Assembly (NCBI GenBank): GCA_034509425.1 | Contig: JAVTVJ010000496.1 | Location: 868,001 to 932,000 of the forward strand | Source: Eopsaltria australis | Taxonomy: Eukaryota; Chordata; Aves; Passeriformes; Petroicidae | DNA: 64,000 bases | Reading direction: 5' to 3' | In this document: in pieces, positions 25,096-38,235 of the stretch | Layout of the letters: each line of letters begins with the position of its first letter | Numbering within the stretch: position 1 is the stretch's first letter | The notes under the pieces: model-generated | Told to the model about the DNA's origin: nothing | Seen by the model: only the letters and a program-made list of their open reading frames with translations | The model's database searches: none | Position numbers and translations under genes: made by a program

Positions 25096-27861
25096 GTATG
25101 AATCTTCAATCTGACTGCAGTGTACCCTGTTTTTTTCACTTGGCTTTGGGGGATTCAAGCTGGGTATGAAGGCTACAGCAGTGGATTGCTGGAGGTGGTT
25201 ATTGATTCAATGTTTGAGATCATGTTTGGGGTTTTTTTTCCCCAGGTTCCCAGACTTTAAGTTTTATCTCTTTGGAGATCTATATTTTCATGTGAAAGGC
25301 TTGAGTTTTCTTAGGTAATAGTTTGAAAAAGCTGATTCTAAGGATGAAATGCATTTTTATTTAAAGCATGCAGGGTTTTATATGAAAAAAAGTGTAATCA
25401 TAACATTTGCAGACCAAAAATATGGTCGAATACTGAAATTGAACTTCGGGGATACCAGTTAGGCATGATTCTAATGGAAAGTGCTTCTATTAATAGTGTT
25501 TTAAAGAAACCTATACATGAAAGTGAAATTACCTATCTTGTGTGGGCTCAATCAATGCCTCTATTTTTGAAAGTATACTTCTTTTGCTGGAAGCCTTTGT
25601 ACAGCAGAAAACAGCTGTGCAATGTTCATGATGTTCCATACTGCAACTGATGTTATTTTGCCCATCATTAACATCTGTTTTCTACTTTAGGTATTTTCCT
25701 TCAAAAGTATCTTAGTGGTCTGATTAAATCAGATAAGGCTTTGCTTTAGCTAATTGAGGCCTATAAGGATTTGTTCAGCCAGAGTAAATGTGTATTGACT
25801 CCCATCCATCAAAAACCCTGATAAACTACAATACATTCTCTGAAATCTTCAAGGAGATTATTCTGTAAAAGGAAAAAAATCCACCCACAATATGCTTGTT
25901 CTGTGCAGAACTTGATGCTCATTATGTTCAGATGCTTCAGCTGTTTCGGGGAAGATGTGCATGCACTGCATATTTATAACCAAAACTGTTAATCTGTTGC
26001 AGTATATCTTATACATCAGTATAGTATAACATCAAACTGTGCTTCCAGATTTATTATGTTATTTTATGCACTGGTACCAAAGGGAAAAAAGAGGGAAGTC
26101 ATATATCTACAGAGGTGCATTTGTGGTAAGCACATCTGCGGCCTTGATTTGCTCAAGAAAGCTGCACAGTCACATTATCAAAGACACAAACTCCTTGTGG
26201 TATTGTGACACAGAGGGCTGCAGACCTCTCCATCATTTTCTAAGGCAACTTGTTTATAATCCCAGTTCAAAGAAATAATGGAAAAATTAAATATAAATCA
26301 TGATGGAATGTATATATTAGAGATTTTTAATTTCAAAGAGCATCTCCATCTTCCTTTGTGTTTTGGCATCTGGTGTCTTGTCTGTGTCAAATGTTATGTT
26401 TCCTATATTACAGTTTTACCACCCAGAAATTTGAGAGGCAGATACTTAGCATATATAAGGATGATGCAAGGCAGATTTAGCCTACATTGTCTCCTTTATG
26501 GAGATAATTTTTCAGCTGCCTTTTCAGCAATATCTTTTCGGGTCCTAAAAGGAGGACCACTGGGGGGACATACTTTCTTAATCTGAAAGTATGGGTACCT
26601 TACACATGTGGAGGCACATTGCTTTTACATCCATAGTTCTATTGTATTTTCTGATTAGAAAGTCTGACATGCTCCCTACCAGGATATGGCCTTTTCTTGG
26701 TATGACTACATGCATCTGAAACAGAAAAACATGAAATCAACAGATGAGAGGTTAATCTAGAAGTGTGTAACATATTCATGTAACTGCTACCTAATTTTGC
26801 TTTTTAACAGGAAAACCTTGTGTCCTTTTTTTAAAATTTATTTTTCTTGCAAATGCATTCCATGTAATTATAAAGTAAAATATTGGCCTGTAGGGGTAAT
26901 GGCTCCTAGCAAGCTAATCTTTTATTAGCATAATTATTTAATATAAATATTTAATGTTTATTACAACTGTTATGGGGTTTTAGTTATTGTCAATTATATG
27001 TTAATTAATGTTAATGCTATGTTAATCAAATATATATTTAATCATAATTAATGTCCTGGCATGATTTTAGTGGGGAGTTTTGGGCTAGTTTATTATTTTT
27101 GTGGGGTTTTGTTTCATTTTGTTTATTTTGAAGGATTATTTTGAAATTCCAAGGATTCTGAGGAAATATGGAAAAATACTATTGGTGAACAGTAGCTTTG
27201 CAAGTAGTCTTTCTTTGTGGTAAATATAAAGGCCACTCGAGTACAGGGATTTTAATTATGGTGGTGTAAATCTAGCTAAAAGGTATTCCATTTCTGACTT
27301 CTTTGAAAGTATTAATAAAAATGTTAATGAACTTTGTATACACTTCTTTAAAGGGTGTTTCAGTTGCATATTAATGTTTTTCTTGCACTACATTGGTAAA
27401 TGAGAATTACGGTTTAATAATATAAGCACTTTCTTGTAGAATAAGCCAAGAAATGGGTTCATAAAATGCAGAAAGTATTAGCTGAACTAACCCCTGTAAA
27501 ACTGGAAACAGTTTTGAATTGCTGATTTATCCCATTTTACTCCAGTCGTCTACTGTATTTATTACCACCACTCATTGTGCAGGCAGTGCTGCACATGTCT
27601 GTGAATTGATACAGATTAGGGACCAGAAATAACTGTCCATTTATATCTTAAGGTTTTCACTGCCATAAATTTCTTTCTCTGTTGTTGTTTCCTCTGTTGA
27701 AAGTTACAGGTCTGTCAAGTTTTATTAATAAAGTGTGTGATCGTTCAGATTTTTAGCATGAGATTTGAAAGATTTTGCAAAAAAATTGTTAAAGTGAATA
27801 CAGAAATCTGCTTATGTATTGGTTTGCATATTTTCTGCCAATGGACACTCTTGTTTTCTTT

Positions 27862-28300
27862 CAAGGCGGACACTCTCTAATAGTTTAATAAATTTCTTAA
27901 AATGTGGCACCCAAACCTGCCCCCAGCACTTGAGATGAGGCTGCCCCAGTGCAGAGCAGAGCAGGACAATCCCCTCCCTTGCCTGGCTGGCGATGCCAGG
28001 CCTGATGCCCAGGGACAGAGTTGGCCCTCCTGGCTGCCAGGGCACTGCTGACTCCTGTTCAACTTGTCACTGAACAGGACCCCCAGGTCCCTTTCCATGG
28101 GGCTGCTCTCCAGCCTCTTATTCCCAGTCTGGCCATACATCCAAGATTGCCTCATCCCAGGTAAAGAATCTGGCACTTCCCCTTGTTCAACTTCATATGG
28201 TTGGAGATTGCCCATCTCTCTAGTTTGTTGAAGTCTCTCTGCAGAGTCTCCCTGTCTTCAAGGAAGTTAACAGTTCCTCCCAGTTTTAATCTGTGAACTT
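27862..28300 (-). mobile_element. CR1 LINE internal fragment, reverse orientation
   Basis: On the - strand this reads as the C-terminal part of CR1 ORF2, with recognisable pieces such as SPMERDLGVLFSDKLN. The stretch ggtccctttccatggggctgctctccagcc (28087-28116) is the typical reverse complement of that region. It stops short of the 3' UTR and octamer tail, so it lacks its 3' end as well as its 5' end. It is fragmented by frameshifts. Boundaries are approximate. Confidence 0.85.
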
Positions 28301-29163
28301 CAGGGGAATAAAGTTTCTTTCTTTACAGTTTCATATTTAGATTGACGTATTGTAGCTTTGTCTCTAGGTGCCCCACTCAGAAATATCCTCAAAGTTTTAG
28401 GAGTTTAGTTTGTGAAGTAGTTGAGCTCTTAAAACCCATTCAAAACAGAATTTGCAAATACTCCAAAGTTTTTAGTCTCTTCCTATATCAGAATTTATCA
28501 TGAAATATAGATGAGAACCTTGGATCTATTCAAAATTTGGCAGTGCATTAAGCCTTTACTACCCACAGATAATAGCTCCATCACTTAGGGCTGCTTACAT
28601 AACTTCTTAAAGCATCTTGTTGTTAATTGCTTGAAACTCTGCCAAGGTGTAACAGATTGGGGTGGAATTTTCCTCTTTAAGAAAAGAAAAGGCCAATATG
28701 GATTTCTCATTTCCTGTATGCTAATGAAGCAGGGGCCTGTGGGAAAAATAGCATGCAATCACATAATTAAACATTTTTCCATAAAGCATGCATCTAGGCA
28801 GAAGAGCTGAGGGGAGCATATAGCTTGACTTCTGACTTCTTCTGTCCTTTCAACACTTAATGACTTTGTTTAGTGCGCATAAGGTCTAATATTATGTCAC
28901 TTATTTGTGAGTGCTGACACAGTGAAAAAGCGCATGTGATGTTACTATCACTGAATTTGAGGTTCATGTTCTTCTGGAGTTTCTTACCTGTTTGGATTTT
29001 TTTTTCATTTAGCCTGGGCTTTTTTGGAGGGAATTGGTCTCTTTTTTTTGGCCCTAAACAGCAGCAGAATTGGGTGCTTCTGTGTATGTAATCAGATATC
29101 CAAGACCATGAGTACAAAATGCTGTATAGGTCTTTGATTTAGAAAGATAGGTAGATCTTTGAT

Positions 29164-29252
29164 TTAGAACAAATAGATTTTTTTTTTCCAAACAGAGGTG
29201 CAAGCCTCTAAATACAGCAGACTTGTTGGGAAAAAAGTCTATTTGTTCTTAA
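29164..29252. repeat. imperfect inverted repeat with about 30-base loop
   Basis: The arm ttagaacaaatagattttttt...ccaaac (29164-29193) pairs with gttgggaaaaaagtctatttgttcttaa (29225-29252), with a perfect core of agaacaaataga and its complement. A separate direct repeat, tctttgatttagaa, occurs just before at about 29132 and 29157. The loop carries gaggtgcaagcctc. It is not recognised as a known element. Confidence 0.7.
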
Positions 29253-30840
29253 CAATAATTTTGATTTTCCTTAGTCTTGGCTCAGCATGACTTCTGACTC
29301 TACATCATGCTCATTTATCTGAGGGCTGAAGTTTGGTCATTTTGTATGCACCACACCCTAACTCCTAAAACTCAAAACTTACGTGCCACATTTTTCCTGG
29401 GATCCTTCTTCTCTGGTGACAAAGTCAGAAAAAACATCTGACTTGGCCTTGCCCAATTTTCTTTTATGAAGAAAATCTTCCATAGCCTCTGTAAACATTC
29501 AAGATAAAGAGATAAAAGTAGCTCCCATGTTATGAGTTACTTATTTTGCCTGTTTGAGAATCTTTTTTCTCCAAGTTTTGGGTGTGTGGTAGTTGACTTC
29601 AGTCTTGAATAAAGAACTTTGGTCCCTTGCTCTCCTTGGTGCCTTCACAGTTTCTAATTTCCATGTAATGCAGAATGGGAGGCTGTGACTCACCTGGAGC
29701 CAGCTTTAGCTGATCTTTACTTGGGTCAGCTGTAGTCTCTTGATCCTCCAGTAGTAGCATTTGATAACCTGTGACTTCATAATTTCTGGAAGATACTCAA
29801 GTCATTTATTAGAAGTGGATCAGCTGCTGGGACGATGAAATCCTGAATCTTCAGTAGGCATTTTCAGACTGTTGTTGACTTAGGCAAGGGCACATTTATA
29901 TCCAGAGCCCTTGTGAAAGAGCTGTATAAGTGCAGAGTGTTGATCTGAAAGCTGTTACTCTTCACCCTTACATACTTGTTTCATATTGCTTGTTTCCAGC
30001 TTTTGAGGAATTTGTTCACTTCTTGAAGAAAGAGACTGTCTTTCTGTGTATGCTAAACTCTTTCTCTGAAACTTCATGACTACAATTATCTGTTTAACAC
30101 TAACATATGCAAGAACATACAGTATAGCAAGCTTTCTGACATCCTATTTATCTATCTTTCTTCAACATTGCCTGCTTCAACCTCTCATACTAAAGGATTT
30201 CACTTTGAAAAATGTCCAGTTTCAGTCATTTTGTACGTGACTTCTTAAGACTAGCAATTTGAAAATAAGGGATGCTGTGTTTTAATTTAAACAAATTGTG
30301 GCAGATGACCAAATATAACTGTGTTCAGAGATTAGATTTTTTGATGTCTTGCCCCCCCCTTCCTTCAATATACTTTCAGGACTGTTTTCTTAAACTTCTC
30401 TAGTGTTTACGACAAAATTTAAGTTCTTGAGTTATTTTGATTAAATGCAAACATTTTCCCTGTTCTCCCTGCTCTTCTGTGTTTTGCAGTGTAGGATGAT
30501 GGAAAAGAAGTAGCTTTTCTAAAGTAGATGAGGCAAAATTTCTGTTACTTTGAGACTTTTGACTGAAACTTAGGAGCTGGTGCTCTCTCTGGCAATTCTC
30601 TTTCAACAATAGTTTTCATCTCAGCTATGCTATTTCAGCCCTAATAAAGCCTTAACTTAATCTCCTCAATGAAGTGCCTCTGAGGCTTTTTTTTCATGTG
30701 TGTGTGATTGCGAGTGTTCAAATCACTTCATCATTTTCAAGATGTCTGCACATTTAAAACATAGAAAATTATGAGATAACGAATTGTGGAAGCCTGGAGA
30801 AATGTGTGGCATTCTGACTCGGATTTGTTTGACCCTGCAG

Positions 30841-30962
30841 GTGAAGCCTATATGAGGATGAGCCGGCTGCCAGAAGCAGAGCACTGGTACGTGGAGTCAC
30901 TGCGATCCAAGAGCGACCACATCCCAGCCCATCTCACCTATGGAAAACTGCTGGCTCTGACG
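30841..30962 (+). CDS. TMTC2: TMTC2 internal exon, TPR unit 5 and first helix of unit 6 (residues 156-196)
   Basis: A 122-bp internal exon. It starts with GT, completing Gly156, and ends after Thr196 in phase 0. The acceptor is gaccctgcAG and the donor is GTGAGT. It reads EAYMRMSRLPEAEHWYVESL, then RSKSDHIPAHLTYGKLLALT. A158, E167-A168 and W171-Y172 are TPR 5 core positions, and Y189-G190 are positions 7-8 of TPR 6. As I remember human TMTC2, differences here are few and conservative (M/L, R/K, V/M, S/T). Exon and next exon together are 204 bp, exactly 68 codons or two TPRs. Confidence 0.96.
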
Positions 30963-32417
30963 GTGAGTTTATCACCACCTCCTGGGAAGTGGTCTCAGGC
31001 CCTTTGAGTAGGTTAGGTGAAGGGATGGGAAGGCTTTGGCCTGAAAATTGCTTATTGCTTTAATTGTCACACTGTTTCAGCCATTCCTTTTAATTAAGGA
31101 TTTTGACAGCACTGGGGGTTTTTTGTGAGACATTACATCTATTCTTGAGGTAGTGCCAACTCTGTGCTGGAAGAAAACAGTTATAATGGCACAGGAACTG
31201 TGGAATGCACAGTAAGGAGTTCTCTTGATAAAGCCTTTATTTTAAGTACTTTGGATGACAAATATTGGAATTAATTCAGTAAGATATTCAGTGTTTGACT
31301 CAGAGCTGTTGGAGCAGCCCATGGCTGGGTGTCACTTTGTGAATAACATCTCATGCTTTGAATTTATACTTCTTTAGGGGTACCTGTTTGAGCATGTGAA
31401 AGGAACTACTCAACTACTAAGAGCTAGTTCTAAAAAATTAGAAGAGTTGGACTTCTTTATTTCTGTAAAATTTACTTAACTTTTGAATGTAGTTGTGCTA
31501 ACCCCATGTGATATTTATAGCTAAGTGCCAGACCCTCCTTGATTTTCACACATTTTGAAGATGAAAATGGATTTCTATTTATTAATTAAAATAATTCTGT
31601 TTTAAAACTGCCTTTCATTTGCTTTCTGTTTCTCATTCCCGTATTTTTGACCAATATCCCCTTTCATTTTTGTCTATTTTACATTTGCTTTCATTGTTCA
31701 CATTAGTGGGTTTGTATTTGCTTTCTGTGCTCTACTGTTACACCTCTGTATGGTTCTTTAGTCCTTGTGCCTCAGTCTGAATATTCCTCAACTGAAAGTT
31801 CCTCAACTTTTCACCTAGCAATAAGCTTTTTCTATGGTCTTGATTGTGCTGTCCAGTCTTCAAACAAAAAATGTCTGTTATCCAGTGGAAGACAACAGCT
31901 TATGATTGATTTCAGGCAATCCATTACTGCTAAAAGTATCTGAATTTGGAAAAGGGGAAGGAATTACAACAAATGTTTTCTGTATGAGTAACAGGTGACA
32001 ACATAGTTTGAAAGACTTAAAAATTGGTCAGTGTTACTGTGTAATGTTAAATGCAGAGTTTTATTGAGAGCTACCTGGAAAGGAAGGCTTTAGCTTGTAG
32101 TGGAAGTCAAGATGGTAGTGTTATATCCCTACTGCCTGTTAGCTCCACATCCTGGAAAGGCTTCTTTTTTTATCTTTAACAATTTCCAGTTACTGTTAAA
32201 ATTGCTAGGATATTGACAAACGTACACCAACTGGTTACCTTCTTCTAGAATAGAAATAAAAGTAGGTTGTACAGGAAAATTTCCTTATTTATCTTGCTTT
32301 TCTAGCAGATATATTTCTTTCTTGCACTTAAGAATAATAGGAGAAAGTCAGTGTTACCAGCTTCTTAGCAGATCTCTGACACAGAAGTGCTAATTTATTG
32401 GAATTGCTGTGGGGAAG

Positions 32418-32833
32418 TGTTGTGGTTTAGGAGTAATATTTCCCAATTTAGTGTTCCCACTGTAACACTCCAAACCACACTCTGCTCTCTCCCTCTGCAG
32501 CTGGCTGGAGAGGAGAATTGGATGCACAAAAGTAAAGATCATGGGCTGAAATAAGAAAAATTTACTGCAAACAGGAATAAAATAAGTAAACAAACAGTAA
32601 GAGCAACAACATTAATAACAAAGTGTACAAGAGAGGTGAATGATTCCCATGGGAATGCTCCCAACACATAAACCCCTGACAATACCCTACCATGCCACCA
32701 AGATTCTTGATCCAGAAGTGACACCTTTTCCCCCTTTCCTGGATGGGGAGGTGCATAGAAAGACCTCTGGGTTCTGGCCATGTCCCCTCCTGGTACTGCA
32801 AAAATTAACCCTGTCCTGTTCAGCGCCAGGACA
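32418..32833 (-). mobile_element. solo LTR of an avian endogenous retrovirus
   Basis: A 416-bp LTR that on the - strand starts TGTCCTGGCGCTGAACAGGA and ends CTCCTAAACCACAACA, so it has TG...CA ends. It is flanked by a perfect 5-bp target-site duplication ggaag at 32413-32417 and 32834-32838. The terminal motifs resemble the avian ERVL-type LTR family, whose 3' ends read like AAACCACGACA. A single LTR with intact duplication and no internal region is what recombination between two LTRs leaves. No viral genes are present. Confidence 0.88.
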
Positions 32834-32876
32834 GGAAGTAAAGAGTTTTCTTAATAAAATCCAAAAACCTTTTTTA

Positions 32877-32918
32877 AAATTTTTGTTTGTTTGTTTGTTT
32901 ATTTTTTTGTTTTTGTTA
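32877..32918. repeat. (TTTG)n / T-rich microsatellite
   Basis: The run tttttgtttgtttgtttgtttatttttttgtttttg lies about 40 bp after the solo LTR. It is a simple tetranucleotide tract with no other signal. Confidence 0.85.
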
Positions 32919-34601
32919 CACACACACGCCCTACTCCTGTACTCCTCTGGTTAATTTTTTCAGCTGCTGAGTGTATGAAATTTGAGGTCTGCTAGGGAAA
33001 GTCTTGCAGTGGCTCTTGGAAACAAGGTCTCACAGTTCTCTTCAAAATAACAAAATCCCCAAATCCCAGGAGTGTACAAATATTGTGAGCCGCTAATTTA
33101 TTTTTTTAAAGTTTTGTCACCTCATTATGAAACTGCAGGTATAGAATTAAAATCTAGTGTTATTATCCCAACTTTTAGAAGGAAGCAATGCAAAATGTGC
33201 ATGAGTCCTTACAGTAGAATTGAACTGTTTAGATTTCTCTGGGGATATAAATGGAAGATATGTGTGGGGTGGATTGTGCCTTGAGCATCTGAGCTGTGTT
33301 TGTGGAAGAATGTGTCTCAGCAAGAAGAGCTGTGTATAGCTTTGAACACTGAATACTGCACTATGATAGGCAATAAAATGCTTTTCCTTTCTCAACACAC
33401 ACTTGCTTTCCTATACTTGCTCTGTGCCATAATTGTAGTCTGTTCTCATCACATTTGTTTGTTACTATCTCTTGACACTTTTTTTTTTATTACTGTTGCT
33501 CTCACGGTCATGGCATTATGTACAAATAGGGTTGATGTCCATTGTGTTGATAGCAGTATAAGCTGAAAAGATGGTGCTGATGTCCTGTTGACTTTCAGGA
33601 TTTCATAAACATATAGCAAGGAACATTATGGATGACAAAGTATTTACAGATGGCACAATACTTTTCTGATGGTTACTTCATTAATGAAAAATAAAGCTCC
33701 TTTATCTTTAATCAATTGAAAATTGGAATTGATTCCATTTAGCTTTTTGAGCTACAGGTCTGAAAAAGTATTCAACACAAAAATGGATGAAGAGATTTGG
33801 CAGTAAAATATGGGAGTTTTCTCTCCATGTTGGTCACTTAATCAGTTTTGCAGGCTACTGTCTGCTCAGTGATTCACAAAATGAATTTTGTCTAGTTTCT
33901 GGCATCCTGAACTCTCCTAGTATTAGTTCCCATCGCAAATTTATAATTGCTGTAACTGACATGCTTCCTGGAAGTCTTCATAAACTGCCTTGGGATTCAG
34001 ATTATAGCTGCTTCCTTTGGCATAGTTATTTCAGCCCAATTCTAATTTGAGCTACCACTGTGATTTATTCTTCTGTTACACTGTTACCTGGGTTAATGAT
34101 AATTTTCTCACAGCCTGTAAATTTAGGCGAGAGAAAAGCCTACTTCAGTTAGTTTCTGGATGTTACAGAAGAGATGTGTCAGAGGCTTCTTTACCCTCTT
34201 CTGTTGGAACCAAACCTTTGAACAAACCTGTTTCTGAATACAGATACTGTATTCAAACTATTGATAACACTTCTCTGTGTCTCTTTCCTAGGAGAGAAAT
34301 GTGAGATTGCTGATGAAGTAAAGGGTGGATGTAGGTACTAATATAGATAGAAAATTTTTCCATCTGTGAAATTGGGGGCATAAGGGAGGAGAGGAATAAT
34401 TTCCAGACAAGTTCCTAAATTCCAGCCAAAGGCAATTTTAATATAAAACCCCCTAGAAGTAAAGTCAGACCTGTAAAGTTCACAAATTCAGCTATGTTTC
34501 ACTTCCTTACTTTAATTCCAATTAAGTGGCTTAATTTTAAACCCAGCTTTTCTGGCTTCTCAAGTCTGTTGCCAGTATTAATGCTTACTGAAAGCAGCAT
34601 C

Positions 34602-34648
34602 ACACAGAATCAGAGAATCATTTAGGTTGGAAAAGATACAAGTAATGC
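34602..34648 (-). mobile_element. CR1 3'-end relic, reverse orientation
   Basis: The sequence cacagaatcagagaatcatttaggttggaaaagat is the reverse complement of the extreme CR1 3' end, with two copies of the octamer tail (cagaatca / agagaatca). Only about 45 bp remain. Confidence 0.75.
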
Positions 34649-37614
34649 CAGATGGACTTGGGCATGTTGCTGTATATGCAGGAAAAACCAGACCAGCTTA
34701 AGAGCTCCAGAGGAATAGCTAATGAATTTACAGTCTTTTTACCTAATGTCATAAGTCACAAGAATTTCCTACCTCCTTTATTAGTTCATGTTATATGTTT
34801 ATATCTAAGAATTACAGCTTACTAAGCTACAATTTTCTTGAAAATATATTAGGACAGCATAATTTAGTGGTTGGAAATCATTATTAGTAGCTCAGTTAGT
34901 AGAATAATTGGAAAATAGCCAGTTGTCCAAGGCTTAGGTTTGTGCTTTTTTTTATTTTTTTGAAACAGCATGTAACTGTTTAGAACTGTGCTGCTTTAGC
35001 ATTATGTGCTTTTCATACCTTTAACTTGTTAAGCTGCTTAAATTATTTGATGAATTTATTTTTCAATGTGACATGTTAGTTGACATAGCGAGTCCTCTGG
35101 TAGCTTCGTACCGGGCATGAGCCTCATCCCTTGTTTAGGTAATTTATTTCTGTATTACAAAGAAAAGCATAATTTTTTAAAAGGCTTTAAAATTCAAGGC
35201 TCCCAACTTTAGGATAAAAATGAGTCTGTCAGAAATGACAGTGCCAGGTGATGCCTTGAGCATGTACTGTAATTCATTCTCCATTATATGAACAGACCTT
35301 CTAGAAGAGAAGGCATTGGCTGTCATGCTAAAAAATTATTTGCAAGTAAGGCTTTTAATTTTTTTTCTTCCTCTCACTTCAGTAGTCCTAAAGAGAAGAC
35401 TAAGAAACCCTCCCTCCTAATGTCTGGCCTCTCTGCCATCAGTCACTGGTTGGTTGTTACAGTAGCACACTAGTCTGAGAAGCTTTATTTCAATTACAAA
35501 TAAATGTTTTGAAGTTTTGTTTTATCTGTTTTTTGTGAACTAGAGCCTACAAATGACCTTGCATAGTTTGCAGTAGTGAGTCTAATTACTAAAACACTTA
35601 GGACAGCCTCATATTGTAACATTTAGTGTGTTGCATCTAGGAATTACAGGCTTTGCTATATTTCTCTGGAAAAAATTGCACAGTGTTTTCTTGCATTTTA
35701 CATGGCTCCACACAGTGCTGTTAATCTCCTATTTTTTACTGGCTTGGAAAATCACCCAAAGTGCTGTAAGAAAAATTTACTTTGCCTTGTAAAATTCTGG
35801 TGCTGGAGCTCCAAACTATTAAATTCAGCAATAATCATCCTAGAAGATTCCCTACAATATAAAATACTTTATTTTAAAATGTTTTCTTCTAAAGGGGGTT
35901 GGGAGAAAGCAGTCATAGACATGATAGAGACAGACAGTGTTTTGGATTAATAAAAACGTAACAAGGATTGTGACATTCAAGTATCAACATTGAAGTTTAG
36001 TACTTAAGTTTTGAAATAATTGTCCCTCAGTGTGTGACCATATTTTTGTCTCCAGTTGTTTGTTGCTTATGCTTCTGACAAACAGAAGGCCAGAGAGGTA
36101 TCCTGCCATTCTTGCTTAGTTTTGAAATTACTCAGAGTGCTGCTATCAAATCCCCTACTGTATTCAGTAATTGGTGTAGTCCTTGACTGTCATCTCAAAA
36201 TAAATATAGATAAATGACAACGTAGTAATAAATGGAAGATAGGAAGAACAGAAAAGAATGGGACAGCAGGGGAAAAGGAGAATGGTATACAATGAATAGA
36301 CTTATTCAACATTTACTATTTCTGTAATTATTTGCTGCTGGTGTTTCAGCACAGAAAGGAAATTTGCATTTCTGTTGGAAAAATCTGTCATATTGTCATC
36401 TCTAATGTCACTGGTTGATTGCTGCTTTTTTTTTCTGTCTCTCTAGATTTACACAAATTGGAAGAAAGCAGGAATGAGGGAGAACAGTCATGATGTCAAA
36501 AGAATCGTGGCTGTCTTTAAGATATAGCAATTGAAATGCTCTATGTTAAATATAGGCATGATTTTCTAGAACAGTTTCTTCTTCTAGTAATCAACTCCTT
36601 TAAAGCAAACAAATATATTTTTAGTAATACTTAGGGGAACGATAAATGCCTACACATAGAGAAATCTTTATTTAGTGGAAAGGCATTTTCTGAACAGGTC
36701 AATTTAGTTAAATCAGCAAAACTGTTAGGTATTTCACTTTGGGAAACTATATCCCTTGGCTGTTAGTACTGCTTCTAGGAGGATTTTTTTTTTAATGAAA
36801 ATTGGATATTTCAGTTAAAATTGCATCATAACAATATAAAAATTACATTGAATCCGTGAGAATGTCCTCCCTAAGCAATTGAGTTAAGCCAAGCAATAAC
36901 CACTCCTGCTTTTCTGTCTTGTTTTGTTAGTCTTTGAAGCCTGACACAGACACTGTGAGCTTTCTTGCCATTTGAAATCTGTTGGATCAGACTGATCCAA
37001 GCCGAGTTTGTATTTAGTTCTGAGTTTGCAAAATGTGAGTTGTTTTTATTTTTGTTTCTGGCTTACAAGTGATTCACTTGTTGGAGGTAGAAGGAAGGGG
37101 TTTCCCTTTTCAATGGGGAAAATCAGGTTTAATGACTTCAGAAGTGTGAGCCTTATTTTTTTAAGGCTTGGTTATCTGTTGTATCTGGAGCTTTAACACG
37201 TCCAGTCTGAATGACAGGATTTCCGAACTGCAGAAATTTCAATAGGTGACATCTATTGAGCTTGTATTTCTTCAGAGGCTGGCTGTGTGCCAGAAGTATT
37301 GCATCCATAGATACACTTTCCAGTCCACTTAGGACATGTGTTTGGCTGCATGCCAGTTGTAATAGAATTAATTGTTTAACAGAATATTTTCATTTAAATG
37401 TAACATATCTGTCTAGTTCATAAATTACTCTGGAACAGGTATTTAGGCACATAACCCCTCACTAACCTCCTTTAGGGATCTCATCTTCGGTATCGTGTTT
37501 CTGACTTCCTGTGGACAGGAAAGGGGGAGCCCTAAACTTCTCACTTTACTCAACATAAATTTAAAGCTTGTTACAGAGAGCAACACTGACACAGGAGAAA
37601 CTGCTTTCATTAAA

Positions 37615-37672
37615 GAATCACACACGGCTTTGGGTTTGGAAGCAACTTTAAAGATCATCTGGCTCTAACCCA
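37615..37672 (-). mobile_element. CR1 3'-end relic, reverse orientation
   Basis: The stretch gaatcacacacggctttgggtttggaagcaactttaaagatcatctggctctaaccca follows the reverse complement of the CR1 3' end (typically gaatcatagaatggtttgggttggaagggaccttaaagatcatc). It is a strongly 5'-truncated copy of about 58 bp. Confidence 0.8.
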
Positions 37673-38180
37673 CCAAAAGAGAGATCTTTTGTGTTTTATT
37701 AATGGTTGAATATAGCTGCTGCAGTTACTCTGTGTGTAGTAATTTTGTCAGTAATTGAGGAAAAATAGGCCAAATTTAGCTTAGAAGAAATTCCTAGGAC
37801 TCAGTGAAAACAGCATGTGAAAATACTGAATTTATATTCTACTGACTGGTCAGTGAAATACGAGTAGATATTAATACACTTCTTTATCAGAAAATATAAA
37901 ATGTGGTTTATGCCTGAACAGAAAAGAAAGGGACTAACCTGGAAATTTACTTCACATTTCATAACATATTTTTGATAAAACATGGTCAAGGCTTAATGAC
38001 CGAAGCGAACATTTCAATAAGGGGTCTATACAGTAAATAAATCACAATATATAGAATGAAATCTGTTCTTTAAAAGTTTACTTTGCACAATATTTCTTCA
38101 TTCCAGCAGTGATCTAATGAGGTAAATTACTTCTAGACTTCAAATTACCCCAGAAGAAAGACTAAAAAACAGCATCATTA

Positions 38181-38235
38181 AAAAAACCCATCAAACAAAA
38201 AACCCCCACCACAATAGAACAACCGAAAAGAGAAA
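38181..38235. repeat. A/C-rich low-complexity stretch
   Basis: The run aaaaaaacccatcaaacaaaaaacccccaccacaatagaacaacc consists almost only of A and C on the + strand. No repeat unit is fixed. Confidence 0.7.

Larger units (their letters stand above)
19140..30840 (+). other. TMTC2: TMTC2 intron, 11.7 kb
   Basis: A phase-1 intron with donor GTAAGT and acceptor gaccctgcAG. It contains CR1 fragments at 24145-25095 (+) and 27862-28300 (-), and an imperfect inverted repeat at 29164-29252. The acceptor's pyrimidine tract is poor: the last 40 bases include aatgtgtggc and ggatttgtttg. A branch-point-like ctgac sits at 30814-30818. Elsewhere I see only AT-rich non-coding sequence. Confidence 0.8.

Noticed and set aside
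30786..31007. An open frame that spans the TPR 5 exon and both flanking intron edges
   Set aside because: The exon boundaries are set by AG and GT sites and by continuity with the next exon. The intron parts match nothing and stop soon after the donor.
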